Source: Virgibacillus dokdonensis
GTDB taxonomy: Bacteria > Bacillota > Bacilli > Bacillales > Amphibacillaceae
Length of the DNA stretch: 64,000 bases
Direction: 5' to 3'
Assembly (NCBI RefSeq): GCF_900166595.1
Contig: NZ_LT745763.1
Span: 2,224,660 to 2,288,659 of the forward strand
Numbering within the stretch: the stretch's first letter is position 1; each line of letters opens with the position of its first letter. Below, one piece after another: positions 9,680 through 19,329 of the stretch. The notes beneath the pieces were generated by a model. It made no database searches. It saw nothing but the letters and a program-made list of their open reading frames with translations, and had not been told where the DNA came from. The position numbers and the translations under genes were made by a program.

Positions 9680-10441
9680 TTAAATACCGCCATAACGACG
9701 CTGGCGTTGCTGATATTCTTCAATTGCTTGTTTAAATACTGCTTCATCAAAATCAGGCCAAAGAACTTCTGTAAACCAAAATTCAGTGTAAGCAAGTTGC
9801 CATAATAAAAAATTACTTAACCGTTGCTCGCCACTTGTTCGTATTAGTAAATCTGGATCGCTAAGTTCTTTTGTATATAAATATTTATCGAAGACTTCTT
9901 CGCTTATAGCTTCCAGATGAAGCTTTTCATTTTGCACATCTGTCACTACGTGTTTCATTGCTTGTATAATTTCATACCTACTACCATAGTTTAAAGCAAA
10001 ATTTAATAATAATCCATCATTATTCTTTGTTTTATCCATCGCATACTGAACCGCTTCTTTTGTATGCTCTGGTAAAGCTTCAAATTCCCCAATGGTTTGA
10101 ATTCGAACATTTCTTTCCATTAATTCAGGTAAGTGAATATGTAAAAATTCCTTAGGAAGCTTCATTAAAAAGTCAATTTCTTTTTGCGGTCGTTTCCAAT
10201 TTTCTGTTGAAAATGCATATAAAGTTAAAATGTTAACATTACTCTTATGCGCTGCACGAACGGTCTTTACTACGGAGTCCACCCCTTCTTTATGACCCGC
10301 AATACGTGGTAATGACCTTTTTTTAGCCCATCTTCCATTTCCGTCCATAATAATTGCAACATGGTTTGGGATATTCTCTGTATTCTTTAATGGTTCTATT
10401 TCTTTTGTTTTCTTTTTTGTAAAGGGAAGTCTAATTGACAT
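9680..10441 (-). CDS. uppS: Undecaprenyl diphosphate synthase
   Basis: A 253-residue cis-prenyltransferase that adds eight isopentenyl units to farnesyl diphosphate, giving the C55 lipid carrier for peptidoglycan and teichoic acids. The catalytic IIMDGNGRWAKKR is near residue 30, followed by GHKEG, the YAFSTENW motif and the C-terminal DLLIRTSGEQRLSNFLLWQ...TEFWF. Length is typical. It heads a uppS-cdsA unit after the frr terminator. Its isoprenoid precursors normally come from the MEP pathway, whose dxr gene is missing from its usual place two genes downstream. Confidence 0.97.
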   Translation of the reverse strand: MSIRLPFTKKKTKEIEPLKNTENIPNHVAIIMDGNGRWAKKRSLPRIAGHKEGVDSVVKTVRAAHKSNVNILTLYAFSTENWKRPQKEIDFLMKLPKEFLHIHLPELMERNVRIQTIGEFEALPEHTKEAVQYAMDKTKNNDGLLLNFALNYGSRYEIIQAMKHVVTDVQNEKLHLEAISEEVFDKYLYTKELSDPDLLIRTSGEQRLSNFLLWQLAYTEFWFTEVLWPDFDEAVFKQAIEEYQQRQRRYGGI

Positions 10442-10586
10442 AGTTTGTCCTCCGAATATGTGTCAACGTTTCTAGTTCTCTATCTGCACCTATTTTATGA
10501 CGTGCAAATAGATTATATGATATATGAATCATCATTATATCATGTAAACCAAGTTTTATTATACCGATTTTTTCTAAAATACAAAA

Positions 10587-10607
10587 GCCCCCTTTAAAAA
10601 AGAGGGC
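10587..10607 (-). terminator. frr terminator
   Basis: On the minus strand GCCCTCTTTT pairs with AAAGGGGGC and is followed directly by TTTTGTATTTT, about 30 bases after the frr stop. A standard intrinsic terminator separating rpsB/tsf/pyrH/frr from uppS-cdsA. Confidence 0.85.
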
Positions 10608-10637
10608 GATTTTCTGCTTATTTTAGTTGGAATAGCA

Positions 10638-11186
10638 TTAAACTTCCATAATTTCTTTTTCTTTTTCTTTCGCTAGTTGGTCAATTTTCGCTATATATTT
10701 ATCTGTTACTTTTTGTACATCGTCTTGTAAAGCCCGTACATCGTCTTCTGAAATACTGTCTTCTTTTTTCAATTGATCATTTGCTTCACGTCGTATGTTT
10801 CTTACTTGAACACGTGATTCTTCGGCATATTTACCTACTACTTTAACTAAATCTTTACGACGTTCTTCTGTTAATGCTGGGATATTAATCCGAATTACAT
10901 TACCATCACTAGAAGGTGAAAGACCTAGATCTGCTTTTTGAATCCCTTTTTCCACGTCAGAAATAGCTGATTTATCATATGGTGTAACAACAAGTAGTCT
11001 TGCTTCTGGTGCGGAGACCGAAGCAATTTGGTTTAATGGCGTACTCATTCCATAGTATTCCACAAAAACACTGTCTAATAAACTTGGATTTGCCCTTCCA
11101 GCTCTAACAGTAGCCAGATTTTTAGAGAAAGCTTGTACAGCTTGTTCCATTTTTTCATTCGTTTGTTTCAATATACCATCAGACAT
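10638..11186 (-). CDS. frr: Ribosome recycling factor
   Basis: A 182-residue factor that, with EF-G, splits the post-termination ribosome. The family pattern is clear: [13 protein letters not shown] near residue 25, [24 protein letters not shown], and the helical hairpin with [29 protein letters not shown]. Length is usual (B. subtilis 185). ATG start; pyrH ends one base upstream of the listed start, so the two are almost certainly coupled. Confidence 0.98.
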   Translation of the reverse strand: MSDGILKQTNEKMEQAVQAFSKNLATVRAGRANPSLLDSVFVEYYGMSTPLNQIASVSAPEARLLVVTPYDKSAISDVEKGIQKADLGLSPSSDGNVIRINIPALTEERRKDLVKVVGKYAEESRVQVRNIRREANDQLKKEDSISEDDVRALQDDVQKVTDKYIAKIDQLAKEKEKEIMEV

Positions 11187-11187
11187 G

Positions 11188-11955
<768 letters not shown>

Positions 11956-11969
11956 TTAAGTTATATGGA

Positions 11970-12000
11970 GAAATAGGGAACAATTGCTTGCTCCCTATCA
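11970..12000 (-). terminator. tsf terminator
   Basis: On the minus strand ATAGGGAGCAA pairs imperfectly with TTGTTCCCTAT just after the tsf stop, followed by TTTCTCC. A plausible intrinsic terminator or attenuator between tsf and pyrH. Confidence 0.6.
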
Positions 12001-12006
12001 ACCAAG

Positions 12007-12891
12007 TTATTTTTTGATTTGACTCATCACTTCGTCTGCAAAGTTCTCTTCACGTTTTTCCATTCCTTCGCCTACTTCATAACGTGCAAAAGTTTTCACA
12101 GTTGCTCCTTTATCCGCAACGAACTTTTTCACTTTTTGGTCTGGGTCTTTTACAAAACTTTGCTCTAACAAACAAATTTCTTCAAAAAACTTGCCAAGAC
12201 GACCTTCTACCATTTTTTCAACAATATGTTCTGGTTTACCTTCATTTAAAGCTTGGGCTTTTAATACTTCACGCTCATGGTTTACTTCTTCTTCTGCAAC
12301 ATCATCACGAGAAATATAACGTGGATTTACAGCTGCAATATGCATCGCTACATCTTTAGCAACATCTTTATCTGTAGTTCCTTCTAACAAGGTAAGCACA
12401 CCGATACGTCCACCCATGTGCAAATACTCACCAAACGCATCGTTATCCGTTTTCGTTACAATTGTAAAACGACGAAGGGATAATTTTTCACCAATTTTTG
12501 CAACAGCAGCTTTAATATGGTTTTCAACTGTTTCTCCAGTCGCTTCCATCGTTTGCTGTAGTGCTTCCTCTACTGTCTCTGGCTGGTGTTTTAACAAATG
12601 AGTTGCTAATGTAGATAATAGGTCTTTAAACTGGTCATTTTTTGTTACGAAATCTGTTTCACAGTTTACTTCTAGTAAAACAGCTGTATTACCATCTACT
12701 TGAATGTACGCAGACCCTTCAGCAGCAATACGGTCAGCTTTCTTTGCAGCTTTAGACAGACCTTTCTCACGTAAGAAATCAACAGCAGCCTCTAAATTGC
12801 CATCTGTTTCCTGAAGTGCTTTTTTACAATCCATCATTCCTGCACCAGTTTTTTCACGTAATTCTTTAACCATTTTTGCAGTGATTGCCAT
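12007..12891 (-). CDS. tsf: Elongation factor Ts
   Basis: A 294-residue guanine-nucleotide exchange factor for EF-Tu. The N-terminal UBA-like domain reads [25 protein letters not shown]. The core domain has the [15 protein letters not shown] signature near residue 75 and the [16 protein letters not shown] segment. Length matches B. subtilis (293). It follows rpsB by 97 bases with an intrinsic terminator between, so tsf is probably fed by read-through from the rpsB promoter. Confidence 0.98.
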   Translation of the reverse strand: MAITAKMVKELREKTGAGMMDCKKALQETDGNLEAAVDFLREKGLSKAAKKADRIAAEGSAYIQVDGNTAVLLEVNCETDFVTKNDQFKDLLSTLATHLLKHQPETVEEALQQTMEATGETVENHIKAAVAKIGEKLSLRRFTIVTKTDNDAFGEYLHMGGRIGVLTLLEGTTDKDVAKDVAMHIAAVNPRYISRDDVAEEEVNHEREVLKAQALNEGKPEHIVEKMVEGRLGKFFEEICLLEQSFVKDPDQKVKKFVADKGATVKTFARYEVGEGMEKREENFADEVMSQIKK

Positions 12892-12933
12892 TTGAAATCC
12901 TCCTTAAAATCATCGACTAATTCATATTTTCTT

Positions 12934-12974
12934 TTAAAAAAGGTGATAAAAGGCTCACATCCTCTTATCACCCT
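12934..12974 (-). terminator. rpsB-tsf intergenic terminator or attenuator
   Basis: On the minus strand GGTGATAAGAGG pairs with CCTTTTATCACC around a 7-base loop and is followed by TTTTTT. This is strong intrinsic terminator geometry. Lying between rpsB and tsf, it would set a higher output for rpsB than for the genes downstream. Confidence 0.8.
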
Positions 12975-12988
12975 CACCTTTTCCTTCT

Positions 12989-13738
12989 TTACTCTTGTTC
13001 TGTTTCCTTTGCTTCTTCAGACGCTTGCTCTGATTCTGGAGCTTCATTCATTTCTTCGCCTTGTTTCACTTCTAAAATAGCATCTGCCATTTTGGAAGTC
13101 AAAAGTTTCACGGCACGAATCGCATCATCATTAGCAGGGATTACATAATCAATTTCATCTGGATCACAGTTTGTGTCCACAATTCCGATAATCGGAATAT
13201 TTAATTTATGAGCTTCAGCAATAGCAATTCGCTCTTTACGTGGGTCAATTACAAACAACGCATCTGGAAGTTTATCCATTTCTTTAATTCCACCAAGGAA
13301 CTTCACTAAGCGATCTTTTTCTTTTAGAAGATCAACAACTTCTTTCTTTGGTAGCACTTCAAAAGTTCCATCTTCTTCCATGCGCTCAATGTCTTTCAAA
13401 CGGTTAATGCGTTTACGAATGGTTTGAAAATTAGTAAGTGTTCCACCTAACCAACGTTGGTTAACATAGTACATACCTGAACGAATGGCTTCGTCACGTA
13501 CAGATTCCTGAGCTTGTTTTTTCGTACCAACGAATAAAACGGTTCCTCCGTCGGCAACAAGTTGCTTGACATAATTATACGCTTCATCAACCTTTTTCAC
13601 CGTTTTTTGTAGATCGATGATGTAAATACCGTTACGTTCTGTAAAGATGTATTTTTTCATCTTTGGGTTCCAGCGACGAGTTTGGTGACCAAAATGTACA
13701 CCAGCTTCGAGTAGCTGTTTCATTGAAATAGCTGACAT
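12989..13738 (-). CDS. rpsB: 30S ribosomal protein S2
   Basis: A 249-residue ribosomal protein S2. It shows [27 protein letters not shown], the [13 protein letters not shown] motif and [32 protein letters not shown], followed by a glutamate-rich tail (about 225-249). ATG start at 13738 behind GGAGGA. It heads the rpsB-tsf-pyrH-frr series and has its own promoter and a structured leader of about 145 bases. Confidence 0.98.
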   Translation of the reverse strand: MSAISMKQLLEAGVHFGHQTRRWNPKMKKYIFTERNGIYIIDLQKTVKKVDEAYNYVKQLVADGGTVLFVGTKKQAQESVRDEAIRSGMYYVNQRWLGGTLTNFQTIRKRINRLKDIERMEEDGTFEVLPKKEVVDLLKEKDRLVKFLGGIKEMDKLPDALFVIDPRKERIAIAEAHKLNIPIIGIVDTNCDPDEIDYVIPANDDAIRAVKLLTSKMADAILEVKQGEEMNEAPESEQASEEAKETEQE

Positions 13739-13782
13739 TAAAAATTCCTCCTAATTGGTTTTTTCCTCCGTAATAGATCCTT

Positions 13783-13864
13783 TTTGTAAATAGACCAATT
13801 ATTTTGGCACCTTATTTACAAATCCCTACACGTGTGTAATCGACATACTAGCACTTTTTAGTGC
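13783..13864 (-). promoter_or_regulatory. Structured 5' leader of rpsB
   Basis: The transcript from the predicted promoter would carry about 145 bases before rpsB. Within it a perfect 10-bp stem (13783-13792 with 13813-13822) encloses a second short stem (CCAA with TTGG). A separate palindrome, GCACTAAAAAGTGC, lies at 13851-13864. Ribosomal protein leaders often bind the encoded protein, so feedback by S2 is plausible, but I do not recognise a described leader class. Confidence 0.5.
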
Positions 13865-13890
13865 ACAACATTATCTTCACACCACAAGAT

Positions 13891-13919
13891 AATATATCAT
13901 AAGAAGGAAGAGGATTCAA
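13891..13919 (-). promoter_or_regulatory. SigA-type promoter of rpsB
   Basis: On the minus strand TTGAAT (-35, 13914-13919) is separated by exactly 17 bases from TATATT (-10, 13891-13896). It lies about 150 bases upstream of rpsB and beyond the end of the motility operon. Confidence 0.65.
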
Positions 13920-14111
13920 GTATTTTTATCGTGCATAAGAAAATGGTTTTAACAGTTCTATATTTATGATATTAAAATAAGCAGTATTATTACACTCTTT
14001 ACAGACTAGTGCGGTACAGGTATGAGCTTAATCCACAAAGTAGGAATGCTTATACTGAATAAATGATTCAATGAGTTTATTCTTCTTTTTACAGAATAGG
14101 AAAACGAAAAA

Positions 14112-14243
14112 ATGTATGTGCAAACCATGCTACCAAATATGGAAGATTTCATGAGTATTGCGGGATTATTACCAACAGAGGAATGCTTATTCGATGCACT
14201 CCTCTACATTAAACCTCAACATGATGCTATATTGGATAAATAA
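14112..14243 (+). CDS. Small ORF of 43 codons, unknown
   Basis: Starts ATG at 14112, ends TAA at 14241-14243, with an in-frame stop just upstream. The peptide is MYVQTMLPNMEDFM continuing to LLPTEECLFDALLYIK and ending in HDAILDK; it is mildly acidic with no membrane segment or signal peptide. It lies on the opposite strand in the gap between swrB and rpsB. An AGGA ten bases upstream is a weak ribosome binding site, and TTTACA-17-TATGAG near 14000 is a possible promoter. It could be a real small gene, the remnant of a larger one, or chance. I do not recognise it. Confidence 0.3.
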   Translation: MYVQTMLPNMEDFMSIAGLLPTEECLFDALLYIKPQHDAILDK

Positions 14244-14260
14244 AACAATCGAGTTGAAAG

Positions 14261-14692
14261 CTATTTCGATGAATTAATCTTTGAATTCTGCTGAAACTTA
14301 ATCGTTAATGCTACTTCTGTTTTTCCACAATTTAATTGTTGAGCGATTTCTGAAGCTGTGTGCCCTTGACTATGTAATTGTAATATTTTCGCTTGTAGCG
14401 AAGTTGTCATCTCGTCTTGCTGTTCATTATTGTATGGAACGTCTTTTTCCTCTTTTTTCACTAGTTGTATTTGATCCGTTTCCACATTTTCTCGTTTGTT
14501 TAATGTAATCAACTGCTGTTGTAAACGTATGTTCTCCTGTTTTATTTCATCAATATATGCTGCTAGCAAAGCGTCAATTTCAGAAGTATCCAATTGTTGA
14601 TTTGTATTCATTCGTTTATACAATTGAAAAATAACTGTGAAGGCAACCATATGTAATAGAAAACTGACCAAAATTAATATAGATGTCACCAA
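14261..14692 (-). CDS. SwrB/YlxL-like membrane-anchored protein
   Basis: A 143-residue protein with one N-terminal membrane segment (ILILVSFLLHMVAFTVIFQLY), a coiled-coil-like middle rich in Gln and Lys, and a C-terminal helix-turn-helix-like part (ILQLHSQGHTASEIAQQLNCGKTEVALTIKF). This architecture and its place at the end of the fla/che operon, between sigD and rpsB, match YlxL (SwrB) of B. subtilis, which promotes flagellar export gate assembly and swarming. TTG start at 14692 (or GTG at 14689) behind GGAGG. Orthology is inferred from architecture and synteny. Confidence 0.7.
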   Translation of the reverse strand: MVTSILILVSFLLHMVAFTVIFQLYKRMNTNQQLDTSEIDALLAAYIDEIKQENIRLQQQLITLNKRENVETDQIQLVKKEEKDVPYNNEQQDEMTTSLQAKILQLHSQGHTASEIAQQLNCGKTEVALTIKFQQNSKINSSK

Positions 14693-14707
14693 TTGTTTAC
14701 CTCCATT

Positions 14708-15001
14708 CTATCCGTTCACATCAATTTCTGTTCCCAAAAAAGGATGTTCATTTATGCTGACCTGTTGTTCCTTTTTATTTACCTTCCGTTCCTTCATAGT
14801 TGTCGTTTGTTGATCGCTCTTTACTGAGTCTGATTGATCCGTGCGACGTACCTGTTTCCTTTTTCGCTGTTCTTCCATTAATTGCTGCCGCGAAAGAGAA
14901 GCTTGATAAAGTTGGCTTTGGTGAAGAAGTTGTTGTTGCATTTTACTTGCATCTAGAGAACGAGGAATAGCTACTTGCAATTCAATGGATTTCCATCCCA
15001 T
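14708..15001 (-). CDS. Conserved small protein of the sigD-rpsB interval, unknown function
   Basis: A 97-residue protein, strongly Gln/Lys/Arg rich, with no membrane segment. The N terminus (MGWKSIELQVAIPRS) looks ordered; the middle (QQQLLHQSQLYQASLSRQQLMEEQRKRKQ) looks helical and the remainder is low complexity, ending NEHPFLGTEIDVNG. ATG start with GGAG nine bases upstream. It lies 15 bases before the swrB-like gene and after the fapA-like gene, so it should be expressed with the motility genes. I recall no named function. Confidence 0.7.
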   Translation of the reverse strand: MGWKSIELQVAIPRSLDASKMQQQLLHQSQLYQASLSRQQLMEEQRKRKQVRRTDQSDSVKSDQQTTTMKERKVNKKEQQVSINEHPFLGTEIDVNG

Positions 15002-15121
15002 GTTATATCACTCCACGTCATATATACATATATCCATAGAAGCCCCATTTGTGCCTCAACTTTTAATAACCAACCATGTATTTATTTGAATATGGTGCAT
15101 TTCTAGGTGAAGCGCTGAGAG

Positions 15122-16495
15122 TCAGGTTAAAGGAGAAGTAACAATTTCATTGTCTACTAGCTGCACTTTAACACCTTGATAATTCCCATTACTAATGCGG
15201 TAATATTTTCCAAATGCCACAACGACATTTGCATGTAGATAGTTGCGGACTACCAATGTCGCATCTTCCACGTTTCCAAGATTTGTTGTCAATTGATTTA
15301 ATAAGCGGTTTACCTCTGCTAAACGTTCTTTTGTTTTTTGTAACGAGTGCTTATATCGAAGCAGCGTAATTTTTAGTTTAGAATCATTTTCTATTTGCTG
15401 TCCATTTAATTTTTTTTCTAGTAGAGCTAGCTTAGAAAGCGTGGCCTCCAGTTTTTTCTTTTCGTCTAATAAATCTCTCTTTTCCTTCTCCGTTTTTTGA
15501 TCTAGCCCAAACATAACTTCTGTTTTCACACCTACACGATTTCCTACATCTTTTGCTTCTATCCTCTTTCCAACTGATAATGTACCACCAATAATATTTC
15601 CTCTATGACAGATAACACGCTCACGTACTTTACACTGGCTATGAAAAATAGAATTTTCTACAAATAAGTCCTTCCCAGCAATAATATTGCCTTGGTTCAC
15701 ATAACCAACATGTATATTTTCGTCTGCTTGAATCGTTCCTGCCCCTTGCCCTGCGACTCCTTCTGCTACATAGATCGAACCACCAGCAAGTACTGTAGCA
15801 GCTTCCACCATCCCAAATATTTTGACATCTCCTTTTGCTGTAACTGTATAACCAGCAGGAACATCACCACGAATAATAATAGTGCCGATAAAATCTATAT
15901 TGCCCGTTTTCATAGATAATGTTTGATTTACTTCATATACCGGTTGGACTTGAATATACTTTCCGCGCCAGCTCAACTGCCCATCTGTAGTAGCATAAAA
16001 ACTTTGGTCAGCTTCCCGATAAACAACGTTCTTGCCTGCTTTTACAAGAACTTTTTTGCCAGGGTATGATGGAATAATCGCTCCGCATACGTCAAAACCC
16101 GCTTCACCATCGGTCGGTGCAATAAGGGTTGCGATTTTTTCCCCTTTTTTCACCGATGGTATTTGCATAATGTCTCGAAAATCCTGCTTTTTTTCCCAAG
16201 CATTATCAGGATTAAAGTCAGAGATATATTGTATTTGACCATCTTTGCCATGGACTGGTTTTTTTCCTTTAGCAATTGTAATTGGATAAGTAACATTTGA
16301 TGTATCGTTGACGATCGAAAAAATCGCTTCTTCCAAAATTCCATTCGTAACGTTATTTTTTTGTAGAAATGCAATCACATCTGATTTCGTCATTTGTAGT
16401 GTTGTAAAATCTTCTTCCTGTTCGCTTACGTCTATTTCTGCTAACATTTTATTTTGGGAGACGTTAACTTTAAATATATTTTCTAATAATTTCAT
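15122..16495 (-). CDS. FapA-family (DUF342) protein
   Basis: A 457-residue cytoplasmic protein. Positions about 80-170 form the DUF342 N-terminal part (GKKPVHGKDG, PTDGEAGFDVCG). A long beta-helix-like middle follows with repeated short strands (IIIRGDVPAGYTVTAKGDVKIFGMVEAATVLAGGSI and similar). A coiled coil (about 325-405, EKEKRDLLDEKKKLEATL) and a short C-terminal beta domain end it. In Vibrio vulnificus FapA is linked to flagellar assembly and polar localisation. Placement just after sigD supports a motility role here. B. subtilis lacks this gene at this position. Confidence 0.8.
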   Translation of the reverse strand: MKLLENIFKVNVSQNKMLAEIDVSEQEEDFTTLQMTKSDVIAFLQKNNVTNGILEEAIFSIVNDTSNVTYPITIAKGKKPVHGKDGQIQYISDFNPDNAWEKKQDFRDIMQIPSVKKGEKIATLIAPTDGEAGFDVCGAIIPSYPGKKVLVKAGKNVVYREADQSFYATTDGQLSWRGKYIQVQPVYEVNQTLSMKTGNIDFIGTIIIRGDVPAGYTVTAKGDVKIFGMVEAATVLAGGSIYVAEGVAGQGAGTIQADENIHVGYVNQGNIIAGKDLFVENSIFHSQCKVRERVICHRGNIIGGTLSVGKRIEAKDVGNRVGVKTEVMFGLDQKTEKEKRDLLDEKKKLEATLSKLALLEKKLNGQQIENDSKLKITLLRYKHSLQKTKERLAEVNRLLNQLTTNLGNVEDATLVVRNYLHANVVVAFGKYYRISNGNYQGVKVQLVDNEIVTSPLT

Positions 16496-16656
16496 TCCCG
16501 CACCCTCCCTAGTAAATAATTTTTAAATTATAGAAAAAGGTTATGCACATCCGTCACTTTCTTTTTGTATCTCGCCTTGTTAGTGTATGCGCATGTCAGA
16601 CTCCATTTTATTTTATAAAGAAAAGTAGTTAAAAAGTTATACTTCATGCAAACAAA

Positions 16657-17436
16657 CTAAGATATAGCTTGCAGTTTCTTTAAGATCGTGTGCAACTTAG
16701 TAATCGATTTCTTATGAATTTGTGATATTCGAGACGTCGTCAACCCTAACACTTCTCCTATTTCAGTTAATGTTAATTCCTCTTGATAAAATAAACTGAT
16801 TACTAATTGCTCATTCTCATTTAAATTTTTCATACTAGCTTTTAATTCTTGTTTTAGTTCGTTTTTTACAACTTGATTTTCTGGAGAGACCGATTTAGTA
16901 TCCGGAATGGAATAACCTATTCCTTCTTTAAGCTTTAGTTTCGGATCAGTAGGCTTTTCTTCAATGGAAAGAATATTAGCGAATAAAGAATCGTACATCG
17001 CAGTTTCCACTTCTTTAACCGTCATACCAGTATGCTTTGCAATTTCTTCCGTACTTGGTATTCTTTGATATTGTTGTTCTAATTGATTTGTTACGTGCTC
17101 AATCTTTTTTGTTTTTTCTCGTAAAGAACGGGGAAGCCAATCTTCTTTTCGAAGCCCATCAATAATCGCTCCTTTAATACGAAACGAAGCGTACGTATCG
17201 AATTTTAGTTGACGAGTGCGGTCAAACTTTTTTAATGCATCGTAAAGACCCATTAGTCCAAAACTTTTCACATCATCTTTCATTACATTATTTGGCAAAT
17301 GGCTGGCGATTCTCTCCACATGAAAGTTAACCAAATACATATAATTTTCGATTAGTTCATTTGCTGCCTCCATGCAATGGTTATTAAGCCAATCATCCCA
17401 AAGCTTCTGCTCATGCGGAGATGAAGTTGCTTTCAT
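16657..17436 (-). CDS. sigD: RNA polymerase sigma factor SigD (FliA family)
   Basis: A 259-residue flagellar sigma factor of the sigma-28 group. Region 2 includes KSFGLMGLYDALKKFDRTRQLKFDTYASFRIKGAIIDGLRKEDWLPRSLR; region 3 has IPSTEEIAKHTGM; region 4 has LNENEQLVISLFYQEELTLTEIGEVLGLTTSRISQIHKKSITKL. It directs polymerase to late motility genes such as hag and motAB, and its anti-sigma factor FlgM is not in this window. I start it at the ATG at 17436, eight bases after GGAG. A 269-base gap with a possible weak hairpin separates it from cheD. Confidence 0.95.
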   Translation of the reverse strand: MKATSSPHEQKLWDDWLNNHCMEAANELIENYMYLVNFHVERIASHLPNNVMKDDVKSFGLMGLYDALKKFDRTRQLKFDTYASFRIKGAIIDGLRKEDWLPRSLREKTKKIEHVTNQLEQQYQRIPSTEEIAKHTGMTVKEVETAMYDSLFANILSIEEKPTDPKLKLKEGIGYSIPDTKSVSPENQVVKNELKQELKASMKNLNENEQLVISLFYQEELTLTEIGEVLGLTTSRISQIHKKSITKLHTILKKLQAIS

Positions 17437-17515
17437 CTTTATCACTCCTTCTTACCATAGCTTCATCCGTCCTGTTACTATGCGATAATAAACGGACACT
17501 CCTATTGCCTTAAGT

Positions 17516-17548
17516 TAAAAGTCCATCCATCAAGATGGCTTTTTGCTT
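17516..17548 (-). terminator. Possible attenuator between cheD and sigD
   Basis: On the minus strand AAAAAGCCATC and GATGGACTTTT form an imperfect stem followed by a short T-rich run. It could reduce read-through from the che genes into sigD. The stem has a bulge, so this is a weak call. Confidence 0.35.
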
Positions 17549-17705
17549 TTTAGTAACTTTTATTGAACAAGCTACACTCTCCTTAAATATAAGCTCAAGT
17601 TTCTTAAAATAAGAAGTTCGTTTTTGCGACACAGCGTTTCTACTTTGGTTAGCTAGTATCATTTCTATAAATTATTCAGTCCATTATTTTTCAATGGTTC
17701 TAAAT

Positions 17706-18212
17706 TTAAATAAATGTTTCACCTTTATTTACCGTTCGCACTTTCAAGAGACTTGTCTGTATATCAAATTCTATTGTCCGTCCAGCGTTACCACCTGTGT
17801 CAGATGCAAGAACAGGGATGGAAAGATGCTTCAGTTTCTCCAAAACAGATTCTACATTTCTTGGACCAATTCGCATCATATCCGATCCCGATGAAAATTG
17901 AAACATTTGTGCCCCTCCAGCTACTTTAGCTTTTAATAGATTACTTCTTGCTCCAAGACTAGATAATTGCTCCACCAAAAGTGGTATTGCTGTATCGGCA
18001 TATTTATAGTGATTAAATTTGTTTTGTCTAGCTAATTTCGAATCTGGTAATAGAACATGTGCTAGCCCAGCTACTTTTTTTCTTTCATCATAGATAACAA
18101 CACCTACACAGGATCCTAGACCAGATGTTCGAATCTTATTAGGAGCTTTGGTTACCTTCAAATCTGCTATCCCGACTTTTACAACATGAGAGGAAGAAAT
18201 TAGTTTAGACAT
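17706..18212 (-). CDS. cheD: Chemoreceptor glutamine deamidase CheD
   Basis: A 168-residue enzyme that deamidates glutamines of methyl-accepting chemotaxis receptors and also binds CheC to raise its phosphatase activity. The Cys-His-Thr catalytic set is visible: [12 protein letters not shown] holds the cysteine and [12 protein letters not shown] the histidine. GGAQMF is also typical. The ATG start overlaps the 3' end of cheC by 8 bases, matching the functional pair. Confidence 0.96.
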   Translation of the reverse strand: MSKLISSSHVVKVGIADLKVTKAPNKIRTSGLGSCVGVVIYDERKKVAGLAHVLLPDSKLARQNKFNHYKYADTAIPLLVEQLSSLGARSNLLKAKVAGGAQMFQFSSGSDMMRIGPRNVESVLEKLKHLSIPVLASDTGGNAGRTIEFDIQTSLLKVRTVNKGETFI

Positions 18213-18831
18213 CGTTCGTAACTCCTAATGCTTTAAACAGTTTTGAAAATGAATCAGGGTCAGGAATAAATAAAAAATTTCCTTTAATTTGGCTTACTTG
18301 ATAAGATGAACTGATTTTTGCATCAATAATTAAGGCATAGTCTGCTACTTGCGATACTTCAAGCAGTCCCACGGTCAATATTGCACCAGCCATATCAATA
18401 CTTAAATAAGGTACAGAAGGCTGCATAGTAATATTGGTAAAGTCACCTAAGGCTGATAAATAAGCACCTGTTACGATATTACCTGCTTCTTGAATGACGG
18501 AAATGGCTAGCTCATCATTAACATCTAAACGTAATGCATCGTTATTCGTAATTTCCTTAATTAAAGCTTCTGCCTCTTCTATAGAAAAGATGAAATATAC
18601 AGTACCAGGGGCATCTCCTTGAATGCGAAATAACAAGGCGACAACAACAGACTCTGGGCCACCAATGCGTTCCATCATCTCGTCAAAACTAACAATGTTC
18701 ACAGTAGGCACATCCATGTCTATTTTTCGATTTACTAATTTAGACATGGATGTTGCAGCATTTCCAGCACCAATATTTCCTATTTCCCGTAGCGCATCTT
18801 TTTGCATTTGCGTTAACTTTGTTAGATCCAT
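18205..18831 (-). CDS. cheC: CheY-P phosphatase CheC
   Basis: A 208-residue CheC/CheX-family phosphatase that dephosphorylates CheY-P and takes part in adaptation with CheD. The two active-site helices are visible: [21 protein letters not shown] near residue 14 and [20 protein letters not shown] near residue 110, each with the Glu and Asn of the family. It lies between cheW (10 bases upstream) and cheD (overlapping). Confidence 0.97.
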   Translation of the reverse strand: MDLTKLTQMQKDALREIGNIGAGNAATSMSKLVNRKIDMDVPTVNIVSFDEMMERIGGPESVVVALLFRIQGDAPGTVYFIFSIEEAEALIKEITNNDALRLDVNDELAISVIQEAGNIVTGAYLSALGDFTNITMQPSVPYLSIDMAGAILTVGLLEVSQVADYALIIDAKISSSYQVSQIKGNFLFIPDPDSFSKLFKALGVTNDV

Positions 18832-18841
18832 GAGCTTGGCC

Positions 18842-19312
18842 TTACCCTTCCACTGACTTTAATTCTTCTATCTCTTCTTCTGTTAATACTTTTTGCATAT
18901 TTAATAGAATAAGTAAGCGGTTTTCGAGCTTTGCTACCCCTTCAATATATTTCGTATCAACAGTTCCTATCACTTCAGGAGTAGGCTCTATTTCAGATTC
19001 TGGGATATCAATAACATCATTAGCAGCGTCTACCACTAAGCCAACTTCCATATTTTCCAAAATAACAATAATAATACGATTTGAATCGCTGTAAGGTGTT
19101 TCTTCCATACCAAAACGTAATCGTAGATCAATAACCGGAGTTACAACTCCTCTTAAATTAATGACCCCTTTTACAAAATCAGCTGTTTGAGGAACTCTTG
19201 TAATTGGCATTAGCCTTTCAATTGAGCTTACCTGCTGTACAGAAACTGCATATTCTTCCTCACCAAGTTGAAATACAATGACCTTTCTATTTCCAGACAT
19301 ATTGTTTTCCAT
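18842..19312 (-). CDS. cheW: Chemotaxis coupling protein CheW
   Basis: A 156-residue SH3-like adaptor that links chemoreceptors to the CheA kinase. It shows VFQLGEEEYAVSV, ERLMPITRVPQTADFVKGVINLRGVVTPVIDLRLRFG and a DAANDVIDIPESEIEP segment. Length is usual (156 in B. subtilis). The ATG start lies 17 bases after the cheA stop. Confidence 0.97.
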   Translation of the reverse strand: MENNMSGNRKVIVFQLGEEEYAVSVQQVSSIERLMPITRVPQTADFVKGVINLRGVVTPVIDLRLRFGMEETPYSDSNRIIIVILENMEVGLVVDAANDVIDIPESEIEPTPEVIGTVDTKYIEGVAKLENRLLILLNMQKVLTEEEIEELKSVEG

Positions 19313-19329
19313 CTACTATCCCTCCATTT

